Shown piece by piece: positions 1-11,070 of a stretch of 64,000 nt of DNA. Origin of the DNA: Pulicaria dysenterica. Its lineage: Eukaryota; Streptophyta; Magnoliopsida; Asterales; Asteraceae. Position 1 is the stretch's first letter, and the number at the start of each line of letters is the position of its first letter. The translations under genes and the position numbers were made by a program. The DNA lies in contig OX359290.1 in NCBI GenBank assembly GCA_947179395.2, forward strand, positions 96,875,876 to 96,939,875, written 5' to 3'. A model generated the notes under the pieces. That model saw nothing but the letters and a program-made list of their open reading frames with translations. It ran no database searches and was not told where the DNA came from.

Positions 1-611
1 AAAACTTCTTATGATCTTTAAAATTGAAATTGCTACATGCGAGTTGCGACTAATCATTTATGATGGAAAGGGATTACTATTTGCAATTTAGGACAAGTAA
101 TTTCCTATAATGTTTATTTAAGGTGTAAGATTTGATATATTAGTCTCATATAAATACATACTTATAGTGGACGGAGTGGCTTTATAATGAACCCGTCACT
201 TCCTATCTTGAGGCTATCTTCTTTTGTTATCTACTCAGTGGTATTTGTGATCTTTTGTTATATGTGGATTGAGATTATCTTAGATTGAGAAAAATATGAT
301 CGGTTATATTTCTTCACAATAAACCGTTACTCGTGTGATACTAATATCGCCCATAATGAGACTTTTTTTTATCAACCTATGAAATGAAACAGAAAATAAA
401 ATTTTTGTGGGTTTAACAAAAACAGTTATTACTATATGGGTTTAGTGACGCTGATATAACAGTTAATGATGACCGTTATTATTGCGTGACCACTTATGAG
501 TATCATGTTTATATCGAAGACGGTTAAAACTCTAAACTAGTAAATTATGCGAATTAAGCTTTTAGTGGTGTTTGGTTATCAACACTTTTGCGTATGACAT
601 GAAGAAATTAG

Positions 612-1331
612 GTGGTACATCCAAATTTGGAGGATAAACGGAAATTGCAAGACTTCGATATATGTTTATCTTCCACCCTGAGGTCTTCGACTTCACAAAC
701 ATCGGCTACTCGGCCAAACAATACTTTTAGCATTGGATCGTCTTGGTTTAATAATATATCTCAATCGAAACGTACACGAGTTCAATCGTCTTTATACGAA
801 CTTTCCATATATAAAGAAACTGATTACACTAATTATATTGGCACCGAAGATTTTGCACAATTTGATGTATTAAAATGGTGGCAAGAAAGAGAAAACGTTG
901 GTCAATTTAAGATCTTAGCCCGTATGGCTAGGGACGTACTAACCGTCCAAGCTAGTAGCGTAGCTTTGGAATGTTGTTTTTCTCTTAGTGGCATGATTTT
1001 AAGCGCACGACGGTGTATGTTGAAGGCCGAGTCGGTGCAAATGGCCGTGATGCTTAAGGACTACTATGATTCTATGGAAAGATGTCAAAACGATGCGGAT
1101 CTCGAAGAAGGCTTAACTAATTTGGAGGAAGCGATTATGGAAGACGATTACAATAGGGACTTCGCATCGGGAACATCAAACACTAACACCGAAGCTGAAA
1201 CTGAAGAACCCGAACCCGGCGAAGAATACGTTGACGATACTCAAAATAGAATGAACGCAGGTTCATCATCCAACGTCCACTCGAACGAAGTCGCCTATTA
1301 TGGGCATGTGCCATATACCGACGCTAGTTAA
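612..1331 (+). pseudogene. hAT transposase C-terminal (dimerisation) fragment
   Basis: The 239-residue frame carries the hAT C-terminal dimerisation region: FDVLKWWQERENVGQFKILA, then a MARDVL-type helix, then SSVALECCFSLSGMILSARR, and a final LKDYYDSMER stretch at about residues 85-155. This pattern (acidic, D-x-L-K-W-W, P-x-L-x-x-M-A-R-D-x-L, A-S-E/L-x-x-F-S) is that of RICESLEEPER/ZBED-like hAT transposases. The BED zinc finger and catalytic core are missing upstream, so it is a fragment. The C-terminal tail is acidic and rich in E, D and N. The ATG at 612 is only the first methionine after a stop, not a supported start. Confidence 0.75.
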
Positions 1332-1739
1332 AACTATTGGAATATCAATTCCGACTATCCATTTTAGTAGTCGTCTCTTTATATTTTGTGACGTTATTTC
1401 TTTCGAACAATATGTATTTTTCGGGTCTCTAACTTGGGGTGATGGCCATGCCGAAGCTCCATTGCTAGAGTTCCCTTTTCTTGTTAAGAAAATATTCAAA
1501 TTTCAACAATATGTAATTTTATTTCGTAATTGTATCGCAATGTTATTTATATGTTTTTATTAACTTGCAATTATATATGTTTATACTTTATATTTTATAA
1601 CTTGCAACTTTTTTTTAAATTAACAAGTCACTTTTTTTTTTAAACAAAAAAACGAACCGAAAACCGGAAAATTTTAAACCGAAACTAAAAAAAACCCGCA
1701 AATGTCTAAACCGAACCGGAAAATACCCGAACGAAAAAC

Positions 1740-1925
1740 GGACCAGTCCAGGACCGAAGTGAGACTGGTCCGGACTTGGACCAGTCCGGAAGTGGTCTAG
1801 GACCGCCCGAAGACCGAATTTATCGAAATGGTCTTACGTGAAGACCGGTGCCGAGGACCGGACCGGCCCGGCCCGGGACCGACTAGGTCCGGACCGGACC
1901 GGACCGGCTGTAGTCCAGGACCGAT
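1740..1925. repeat. GC-rich subterminal repeat of GGACC/GGTCC units
   Basis: Overlapping units of GGACC, CCGGACC and ACCAGTCC recur on both strands, in contrast with the AT-rich surroundings. It sits directly inside the hAT right terminus, where hAT elements usually carry short subterminal motifs that bind transposase. That function is inferred from position. Confidence 0.55.
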
Positions 1926-2335
1926 TTTGCCCATCTCTAATTCGATAGATGCAAACAGTTGGGCTTTAATTGGAAGAATTGGGCTACGAAGCCCAATGAC
2001 TTATCAACTTGACGATTCTAATGGAATAATCGATAATGGATACTTGTCGATTATCATGCAAATTACGGTGTTGTAAATTGTTGATCTTGGTCATTGTTGT
2101 CTACTCCGAAAATATTTTTTTCTTAGTCTCAATCGGCTTTATATTTTTTAACGAGTTATTCTAGCATAGAAACGAAAAACAAAATGTAAGAACTAATAAT
2201 ATTTAAAAAATTAATATTTATGTACAAATGTTAAAAAGACAATAAAAGAAAATTTAAATAATTAGGATGGGAAATGTAATTTATAAAAAAAAATTGGTAT
2301 TCATATCATGTAATTCAAATTTAAAAAGATTCAGA

Positions 2336-2602
2336 TTAGACCGTCCGCATCGGCCCGTGATGGGGCTTCGTGAGGGGTCATCACACTCGCGAACACCATC
2401 GCTGAGGTGTGTGACCGGCCACTCACGCTCACATATGTGAGCCGGGTCACGAGTGTGAGAGAGAGAGTTATTTTTTTTTAAAATTCATTTGTGAAGGGTG
2501 TGATGGATGCAGGGGTTTGTGTGATGTGATGAGAAAATGGTGGGATGCTGATGTGGCGCTGATGTGGCTGTGTGAAGGGTGTGATGGATGCGGATGGTCT
2601 TA
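2336..2602. mobile_element. Tourist-type (PIF/Harbinger) MITE, copy 1
   Basis: The 261-bp element at 2339-2599 is bounded by terminal inverted repeats GACCGTCCGCATC at the left and GATGCGGATGGTC at the right. It is flanked by a TTA direct repeat at 2336-2338 and 2600-2602. A 3-bp TWA target duplication is the hallmark of PIF/Harbinger MITEs. The interior is rich in GTGTGATGG and has no ORF. A related copy lies at 62466-62780. Confidence 0.75.
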
Positions 2603-4140
2603 TATATTTATCGCAAGACGTGTAACATAATATATAATGTTACTAATTTTTTAGAATCACAGTAGTTTTATTATGGAAGAAAAGAAGAAAACTCTAGAGT
2701 TTTTCTATCCTTTTTGTTTTCGTCTAAAATATAAATATTACAAATACCAACAATATGTGACGCAAGGAAAAAGTGTTTAATATAGATTTGTAAGTAACTA
2801 TATTTTAATTGTTGGGGGTTACCGCTTCAACTCAATCTATCGAACCTTAGATTTGATGTCCACAAAAATACATAAAAAAAATATGTACGTATAAAATGGC
2901 ACCCATGTTTCTCAAAACTTGTTACAAGACGAATTGTCATATACATTATTATTGTTGTTGGTCATCGCTTCCACTTATGCAAAGGTGGTGGTAATCAATT
3001 CAACCCGTCAATTCTTAATTTTTCCCTTCTTTTTTTAAGTATATTAATATTATTCAAAATTTATGATTCTGTTCATTTGAGATTATTTGAATTGTTTTTA
3101 TTCCACATCATTTTGATCTTTTTTATAATTACGATATTTATGGTTTTCATCTATGTACGTATATGCCAAATTAATATTTACCCTTTTAATTATAAAAATT
3201 AACAAAAATCTAATAAGTGGATAAAAATTAACGAAAATTAATATTTACCCTTTTTACCAGTCAGGTCAAGGTTCTAACCCTTTCACTTGTGAATATGCGA
3301 GTTTTAGTTGTTGATTTATAACTTACCATATGTCGTACGGTAAAAACCATTTTATTGTTTATATGTTAAATAGAAAAATCTATATATTAAATAAATGGAT
3401 GAATATAAACCAGTAGCGAACTTTATATGACAACACTCGTTTTAATAAAATCATGAACAAAATATGCAATATCAGAGCATCCATTTAGATTCTCAACAAG
3501 TGTTAGAAGTGCAAAAAAACATCACTAAGATTGAAAAAACTTTACCCTAAACCCAACAACAAAAAATCAAAACCAAATCGAACCAGAGTACAATTTACAT
3601 AACATAACATCTAATTCAAGAAAAGAAAATCAATAATAATAATATCCCAAGAAAAGAAATCAATTTACATAACATAACAACGGATATAGCAACACGACTG
3701 CTCTGAAATTGCACGATCAATTAATAATAATATCCCAAGAAAAGAAAATCAATAAATGAATATTTATATTTTTAATTCCATTTATAAATCTTACATTTTT
3801 AAACGTCAAAAAGATCAAATCCAAAATTGAAGCGACTGTCGTAATTTCCACGTTGGCACAGAGTCAGATTCATGATTAGCTATTTTTTAAATTTAAATAT
3901 TTTACTTAAAATCCATTAATTAAGCAATTAAATGTTATTTTAATTCAAGCTAAATTTTGCGTAAGAAGGTGACAACCATCAAGGCAAGCCGACGTGGTGG
4001 CACTTGTCTTTCGCTCAGCGGCCAATAAAAATATGAATTTAACAGCTCGCCTTTTAAAAAACTAGCCCCCTATCTTTTAAATAACTACAATTTTGGTCCC
4101 TGTACTTGTAGAAAAGTCTCTGACTTAACTTCCATTTGAA
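2603..4140. other. AT-rich intergenic DNA with a local repeat at 3591-3755
   Basis: No gene was recognised. At 3591-3755 the phrases CAATTTACATAACATAACA and ATATCCCAAGAAAAGAAA each occur twice, a small local duplication. The rest is AT-rich; its 3' part is the upstream region of the sugar transporter gene. Confidence 0.5.
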
Positions 4141-4367
4141 ACTCCTAAACCCAAGACAACAACAGTATGCTCTTCAGAATATATACCATCCTATTGTCTC
4201 ACTGTTCTCTTCATCGATGATTTGATTTACACCCATTCCCCACCATTATAATAAATTATTGTGAAATCAATCATCTGATTTCTCATACTTTTTTGTTTGC
4301 ATTTGAATCTACTGTACCAAACTCAGTAATCAACTGAAACGAAGTTCACAAGATCAATTTTAAACCG

Positions 4368-4540
4368 GTAATTGACGACCCTTAAAGCTGAGAATCATTC
4401 TAATATCATAATTTAGTCTCTGTATAATTGCATTTATCTTGCTCTGTTTATGGTTTAATCCCCTGTTATTTATATCTGTTTTTGTTTGATATGATCTTAA
4501 TTTTTGTATACTTTTTTGATCAATATAACTGATGGTTTAG
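4368..4540 (+). other. Possible 5'-UTR intron of the TST gene
   Basis: A donor-like ACCGGTAATT at 4365-4374 and an acceptor-like TTTAG ending at 4540, eight bases before the ATG, could bound an intron of 173 bases with a T-rich interior. TST genes often have a leader intron, but here it rests only on splice-site appearance. Confidence 0.4.
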
Positions 4541-4548
4541 CGGGAAAT

Positions 4549-7072
4549 ATGAGCGGAGCTGTGATGGTGGCTGCCGCCGCCGCCGTTGGTAACATGATTC
4601 AAGGATGGGATAACGCCTGTATTGCCGGTAACCTGCTTAAAGATCAAAACTTTTTAAGGATTATTATGTTATTGTGAATTCGTATGTGAAATCTTGATTT
4701 ATGGTTATATGGGTTTTTGCTTTTTGAATGATAATTGCTGTTATAATGCGATTTAGGGGCTCTTTTATACATAAAGAAAGAATTCAACTTGCAAAATGAA
4801 CCCACTATCGAAGGCCTAATCGTGGCTATGTCACTCATCGGAGCTACTTTGGTTACAACTTGCTCCGGTGCGATATCAGATTGGCTTGGCCGGCGTCCCA
4901 TGCTCATTATCTCATCTGTCTTTTATTTCCTTGGTGGTTTTATAATGTTTTGGTCACCCAATGTTTATATCCTTCTTTTGGGTAGATTATTAGATGGTTT
5001 TGGAATTGGGTTAGCAGTTACTCTTGTTCCGGTTTATATATCTGAAACATCACCTCCTGAGATCAGAGGTTCACTGAATACCTTACCACAGTTCATGGGG
5101 TCTGGTGGGATGTTTTTATCATACTGTATGGTGTTTGGGATGTCTTTAATGGATTCACCTGACTGGAGGTTGATGCTCGGTGTTCTCTCTATTCCATCGC
5201 TTTTTTATCTTGTTTTTGCGATCTTCTTCCTGCCCGAGTCTCCAAGATGGCTTGTCAGCAAAGGAAGAATGCTCGAGGCCAAACACGTCTTGCAGAGATT
5301 ACGTGGTAAAGAAGATGTTGCAGGCAAGTTCATTTCTACCTACATTGCTAATTGCCTTATAATCATATCAAAGTCACTTCTTTCTTTCTATCTTTGTCAT
5401 ATGGGCAAGTTTCATTTGTGTTAAATGATGCAACAGGTGAGATGGCTTTACTGGTTGAAGGACTTGGAGTAGGGGGAGAGACATCCATAGAAGAGTACAT
5501 AATCGGCCCTACAAACGACATTGAAGAAGCTAATAAAATCTATTTATATGGTCATGATGAAGGTGTCTCTTTGATTGCTCGACCAGTTGAATCTCGTCAA
5601 GGAAGTGCAATTAGCCAAAGTATCCCTCTTATGGACCCGCTTGTTACTCTCTTTAGTAGTGTCCATGAAAAACTTCCAGATGGTGTTGGTAGTAAAGGAA
5701 GCATGCTTTTCCCACATTTTGGTAGCATGTTTAGTGTTACTGGAAATCCAGCTAAACCTGAAGATTGGGATGAAGAGAGCATTAGTGGTAGAGAAGGTGA
5801 AGATTACCAATCTGATCATGCTGCTGAAAACGAGTCTGATGATAATTTGCGTTCTCCATTGATTTCTCGTCAAACTACAAGTGTGGAAAAAGACATAATT
5901 CAGCCTGCTTCACATGTAAGTATCTTAAGCATTAGAAACACTGGAGAACAAGTGAGTAGCACAGATATTGGAGGTGGTTGGCAGCTTGGTTGGAAATGGT
6001 CACAAAAAGATGGTCAAGATAGAAAAATGGAAGGTGGGTTTGAAAGAATTTATATGCACCAAGAGGTAGGTGCTGATATGCCAGCAGATGGTGAGTCCTT
6101 CCAGGCTGCAGCCCTGGTGAGCCATCCTGCACTTTATTCGAAGGACCTTATGGACCAGCACCCCATTGGACCAGCCATGGTTCACCCAGCGGAAGCAACA
6201 AAAGGTCCAAGCTGGTCTGATCTTTTTGAACCAGGAGTCAAGCATGCATTGTTTGTCGGAATTGGTTTGCAAATACTTCAACAGGTAACAAAGATTGAAC
6301 TTTAGATTGAGTTATTGCATTAAAGTTAGGCCGACCCGCGAACTGTTGATAATATTTGTTTGATTTTTTATGCAGTTCTCTGGCATCAATGGAGTCCTTT
6401 ACTACACTCCTCAGATACTTGAAGAAGCAGGCGTTGGTGTTCTTTTATCAAATTTAGGCATTGGTTCAACTTCCTCATCTCTTCTCATTAGTAACATTAC
6501 AACTTTATTAATGCTCCCTTGTATTGCTGTGGCCATGAGACTCATGGATATCTCTGGAAGAAGGTAAACTACTAGCTAGCTTCAAAAAATGATTAAACTA
6601 TCAAAAGGTAAAACAAACTTTTTTGCTTTGTTGCAGGACTCTATTGCTGACTACAATTCCCATATTGATTCTGAGCCTCATAGTTCTGGTGATAGGAGGC
6701 TTAATAAACTTTGGTAGTGTTGCAAATGCAGCTATCTCAACTGCGAGTGTTATCATCTACTTTTGTTGTTTTGTTATGGGATTTGGTCCGATTCCAAACA
6801 TACTATGTTCTGAGATTTTCCCAACCCGAGTTCGTGGGATCTGCATTGCCATTTGTGCCCTCACATTCTGGATATGCGACATTATTGTTACATATTCACT
6901 GCCTGTGTTGCTCACTTCTGTTGGCCTGCCGGGTGTTTTTGCTTTTTATGCAGTTGTGTGCATAGTATCATGGGTGTTTGTTTTCTTGAAAGTGCCAGAA
7001 ACAAAAGGAATGCCTCTGGAAGTGATTACTGAGTTCTTTTCTGTTGGTGCCAAACACGCAAAGAACAACTGA
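4549..7072 (+). CDS. TST: Tonoplast monosaccharide/sugar transporter (TST/TMT family)
   Basis: Coding exons are 4549-4627, 4757-5323, 5437-6284, 6376-6563 and 6637-7072. They join in frame to 705 residues; the family is usually about 730-745. The protein begins MSGAVMVAAAAAVGNMIQGW, the usual TST start. Major-facilitator sugar-porter signatures follow: DWLGRRP after the second helix, PESPRWLVSKGR, a long acidic hydrophilic loop (about residues 205-470) that is diagnostic of TST proteins, then QQFSGINGVLYYTPQIL and PETKGMPLE near the C terminus. Family members are vacuolar H+/sugar antiporters that load glucose, fructose or sucrose into the vacuole. Intron 2 has a GC donor (separate entry). 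Which TST paralogue this is cannot be told by eye. Confidence 0.93.
5324..5436 (+). other. GC-AG intron in the TST gene
   Basis: The exon ends ...GCAG and the intron starts GCAAGT, the strong consensus for GC donors, and ends CAACAG. Joining at these sites gives ...EDVAG-EMALLVEGLG, the conserved TST sequence, in frame. Unspliced reading continues 34 codons and ends in a stop at 5424. No GT donor gives the conserved junction. Confidence 0.88.
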
Positions 7073-9614
7073 GTTGAAGGTTTTGGAATGTGTTTTTGTT
7101 AATATTTTGTTATGTTTGCGGTTTGTTTCAAGTTTTGTGATGATTCCAAACATGAAATTTTGATATCTTCTCTTTTTTTTTTGTTCATTTATGTATTTGA
7201 GTTTTTGGTGGTTTCATCATTCCTTTTAATTTGATAAGCAAAACTAGCAAAGATATTTATTAGTAAAGTCTTGAAGGTTGAAATGTCAGTGAAAATAAGT
7301 TTCCTACACCATCCTACGAAATCTAAAGATTAAAACTCGCCCAAAAAAGCCATACAACCCATTAGGACTGAAAATGAACCGAACGAACATAAACGGGGCT
7401 TGTTCGTGTTCATTCGTTTAACTTTAGTTTAACAAATAAACGAACATGAATGGTTAAACGAGCGGATTTTTGTGTTTGTGTCCATTCGTTTAACTTTATC
7501 CGAACAAATAAATGAACGCGAATGGCAAACGAACGAGCTTTTGTGTTCGACTATTTAAAAGATTGGTAGTTTGTGTACGTTTTTGTTCGTTTATTTAAAT
7601 GATAAACGAAAGTAAACGAGCATAAATGAACGAATGAGAGTTCTGCTTATGTTCGTTTATAAATTAAACGAGCCATAAATATTGTTAACATTTATTTGTT
7701 TATTAAACAAACGAACATAAACAAATTTCCTAACAAAAGATTTTTCAAACTGTTCATATATATTTGGTTCACTAAAAGCCTAAAACACACAAAATTAGAA
7801 GAGAAAGAACACGCTCCTACACTTCCAATAAAGTTGATCCAAAATGTTTATTCTTTCTCGATTCATTTTCAGCACCCAACGATCAACTCATTCCCCGCTT
7901 GGATTGATTAGCAGCGTGATATGTTCCAAACTCAGGATCAGTAAGATCGAAAGTCTGAACTAATTACCAGAAATCTCGACATTAGAAAAGAGAATTGGAG
8001 GTAAGTAGCTTTTGATGTATTAAGTATCGTGAGTGTACAGGTAGAGAAGAAGAAGACTGTTACAAAAAAGAATATATCCTCCACACTACAACTACTTAAC
8101 TCTATTTATAATCAGTTACATCAGCTAATCACTCTAACTGATTTGTAACTGATTTTACAGCTCATGGACACATAACACAGGGAATACTTAGATGTAAAAA
8201 ATAAGAAATTGGTCAACCAAAGTCACATTTCTTACAATGGTAAAGTAAATAAGGGGTAAATACGACAAGTATGGGGTGCCTATGAGAAGATGAATGATTT
8301 TTAATATTTTATGTACTTCGCTAGATCCTACTATGAAGTCGGATTTATTGTTACAATCTTAAAAAAAAAAGATCGGGTACATGGATAATTCGATGACAAA
8401 ATCGGATCCGACAAATAATGAGTTAAGAAACTATTTAAAAGAGACTCGAGTGGCTTACTTTTTTTACATTATAGGTTGGTAGAAAATTAATGCAAAGTGG
8501 TTCCCGATAGTTGCTTAGATGACACAAAATGTAATTACTACTTCTGTTTGAAGTCTTTCATATAGATTTTTATAAATTAATGTCATCACTTAATTAAATT
8601 CTTTGTTTGTTAGACATGTTGGTGACACAAATCTTAACCGTTGCTTCCAAATCCGCGTTTAGCACTAGTGGTAAGTTTTATATGAGTATTGGACTAGCTT
8701 ATTGACGTCGATGGTTAAAGCTTTATTGTTCACCCAAGATTGGGTTAGAAAGTCTAGAAACTTCATATAGACAACGTCGATGACATCTTGAAGGACGATA
8801 ATATAGCTTTGGGTATATATTTTCCAATTCTTGTTCTATTTAATACAATATTACTTTTTTTAAAGACTAACAATATTTTCATCTTGTGTTTATATAGAGA
8901 TTGAACAAGTTTTAAATTTAAACAAGCTAGATGATAAATGAATGGGAAAGAGGCCAATGGAAGATTAGAGTATGAGTTTTGTTGGTTGCATTGGTTTAAT
9001 TTGGTATGAAAGAAATTACATTTTTTGTATTACATTGTAAACTTTTATTTCAATACTTACTTTTTGTTTGTTGATTTAGTATTAAAGTAAGAATATTTTG
9101 GATTTGATTTTACTAACTTTGCATGGTTATCATGTATGGATTTTTGCATTTTAAGTTTCACATCAATATTTGTACCAAACGCATTAAAACATGTAGCGGT
9201 TCCATCGGGTATTAGACCAAAAAATGGGGACCAGCTAGACGGAAACCGTGTAGACCAATCACTCAGGCTTCAATTCTTGAAGTGCGTCCAACGGTTCCGA
9301 TCTCAAAGCGGTTCACTCCGATTTGGACCGTTTCCTCACCCCTACATTTCGGAAGAGTAGTGAAATCAATTTGGATGTGTATTAGGATGTTGTTGGTTTT
9401 TTTATCTGTAAAGTATATTTTTGGTAACTTGTTGACATATTTTGATTAAGATATATTAAAAGATTGCTCTATTTTTTGGTAATTTATTGACATATTTCGA
9501 TTGAAATATATATTAAAATGATTTTAAGTTATGGTGTTTATTAGCATGATTTTTGTAATTTATTTAAATGTATGCTCAATCAATGAAATATATATTCAAT
9601 ATTTTTATAATTTA
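7073..9614. other. Intergenic AT-rich DNA with transposon debris
   Basis: No gene was recognised. It contains a block of AACGAAC/GTTCGTTT repeats (separate entry). A fragment around 7990-8190 has a TATTTATA box and the look of an LTR piece. A block at 9195-9345 ends in CACCCCTACA, resembling a hAT-like terminus. None can be assigned to a complete element. Confidence 0.45.
7372..7705. repeat. GAACGAAC/GTTCGTTTA-rich dispersed repeat
   Basis: The motif GTTCGTTTA and its complement recur about every 30-60 bases, with phrases such as CATTCGTTTAACTTTA present twice. A relative lies at 38445-38905. Such blocks are typical subterminal parts of non-autonomous hAT-like elements; that class is inferred. 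Confidence 0.5.
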
Positions 9615-10721
9615 CTAGTTTATTGCCCAATGCACGCACGGGTATTTCGGAAACGTATTTGAGATATTTAAATTTTCAAATAAAAATATTGTAATAAATG
9701 AAATATCACCAAAAACTTACTGTTTACATATGTTAGAATTCTTAACAATTTTTTTTTTGAAACACTTGTTTGTAGACTATATTTGTTGTTTTGTTTGTAA
9801 CATTACCACTGTTGTCACAAATCAAAACTTTTAATCTTTTTTTTATTGTTAACATGTGAAACAACAACATACAATTGACCATGTATAAACACAAGTTTTC
9901 TGAATAATTAACCAACTTCTGAAAGTGACTATCCTTGACTTTTGTTAATCGTCATAGCAAAACACATCATCAGAGTAAATTGTCTTCTTTGGCTAACTAT
10001 CTACACTAATAATATAGTTTCAGGACCATCAAGAACAACTATTTTTACATCTCCGAATTTAGATTTCTAAATATATAATCTATCATCTTTTAATGATACA
10101 TCTTATTTTGAACCATATTTTATGAAAGGTTTCATATATCTTTCTAATAAGATTGAAAATGTTTTAAAATCAATAACTAAATATCTTGAATATCATATTC
10201 AAGTTGACCACTCAACTCATCATCATAATCCCAAAAAAACCATTCAGCTAAACAAAAAATTAATTATCTACTACTATTAGTGGATAACAAAAAGAATATA
10301 CTAATTCCAAAAAAGTGTCATATTACAATTAAATTTATATCAAAACGTAGATAAAAATTAGACGGTCGTAAATATATATTTATTTTTTCTCTAAACAAAA
10401 TATATCATAAGTTACTAAACATAATTTATAAACACCTTATAATTAATTACATTAATATACATTTTTTATAAAACTCCCTCATATTTTTTTAAAAGCCCTC
10501 ACATGTTTTATAAAACCCCCTCGTAATTTTCATCTAGCCCTCTCCCGTATCCAAAATCGAATTCAAATTACCGTGTATAATCCTTCCAAAATTGTTTTTA
10601 AGAATTGAATGATTTTAAAATTGAATGTTGTGATTGGTTAATTAAGACTCAATTTATGCTTATTTTTAAAAAATTTACATGACTTTTATAAATAAATATA
10701 TATAGAATATAGATAGATAGA
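9615..10721 (-). mobile_element. Degenerate Helitron (minus orientation)
   Basis: Read on the minus strand, the 3' end is CTAG followed by host T (plus strand A at 9614). It is preceded by a GC-rich hairpin CCCGTGCGTGCATTGGG eleven or so bases inside, the standard Helitron 3' structure. The minus-strand 5' end is TC-rich (TCTATCTATCTATATTC, then ATATATATTTATAAAAG), as in plant Helitrons. The exact base is ambiguous because it lies in a GATA microsatellite at 10705-10722. A helicase fragment lies inside. The 5' half (about 10316-10700) is repeated at 21874-22250 and, in the other orientation, at 60335-60500. Confidence 0.7.
9770..9990 (-). pseudogene. Helitron PIF1-like helicase C-terminal fragment
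   Basis: On the minus strand the sequence reads, with frameshifts and stops, as pieces matching CFAMTINKSQG, LSEVG, VFTHGQLYVA and SRV-SKKGLKILI. These are the last conserved motifs of the PIF1-family helicase domain of plant Helitron Rep/helicase proteins. The Rep domain and the front of the helicase are gone. Confidence 0.65.
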
Positions 10722-11070
10722 TAGTTTGATACAATATATATTTACGTACAAATTATAAGACAATCTAAAATTATGCCAAATGCTTGTACCGTACAAACCT
10801 CGTTTAGAACCCGGGAGTAGACTCGAGATGTGGGCGACCCATGATGACATGTTGACCCGAGGCGTTCAACGTCGGAATTCTGCAAGAAGATTCTTGTGAT
10901 CTCAGCGGGAGTAGACGATCCGCAAGAATTTAGAGCAACTTAAAATCTGAATTCTTGATTTCCCATTTTGCGACAAACTTAAATAAAAAACTTCAGTTCT
11001 TAACTTCATATGCTACACTGAAGCTTTGATCCAAAAACCGCATCCCTATTAGGAGGAAGAAACAAGTAAA

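Larger units (their letters stand above)
1..1939 (+). mobile_element. hAT-superfamily transposon remnant, right part
   Basis: The stretch holds a hAT transposase C-terminal fragment (separate entry) followed by about 600 bases of AT-rich sequence and a subterminal block of ACCGAACC/GGACCGG repeats. It ends near 1925-1939 in TTTGCCCATCTCTA, which read from the other strand is TAGAGATGGGCAAA, a typical hAT-like terminal inverted repeat. The left end lies outside the window or has decayed, so the 8-bp target duplication cannot be tested. Bases 1-611 contain stop codons in all frames and only weak coding character. Confidence 0.6.

Noticed and set aside
5544..5873. Minus-strand frames within the TST central-loop exon
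   Set aside because: Antisense shadows of a conserved coding exon.
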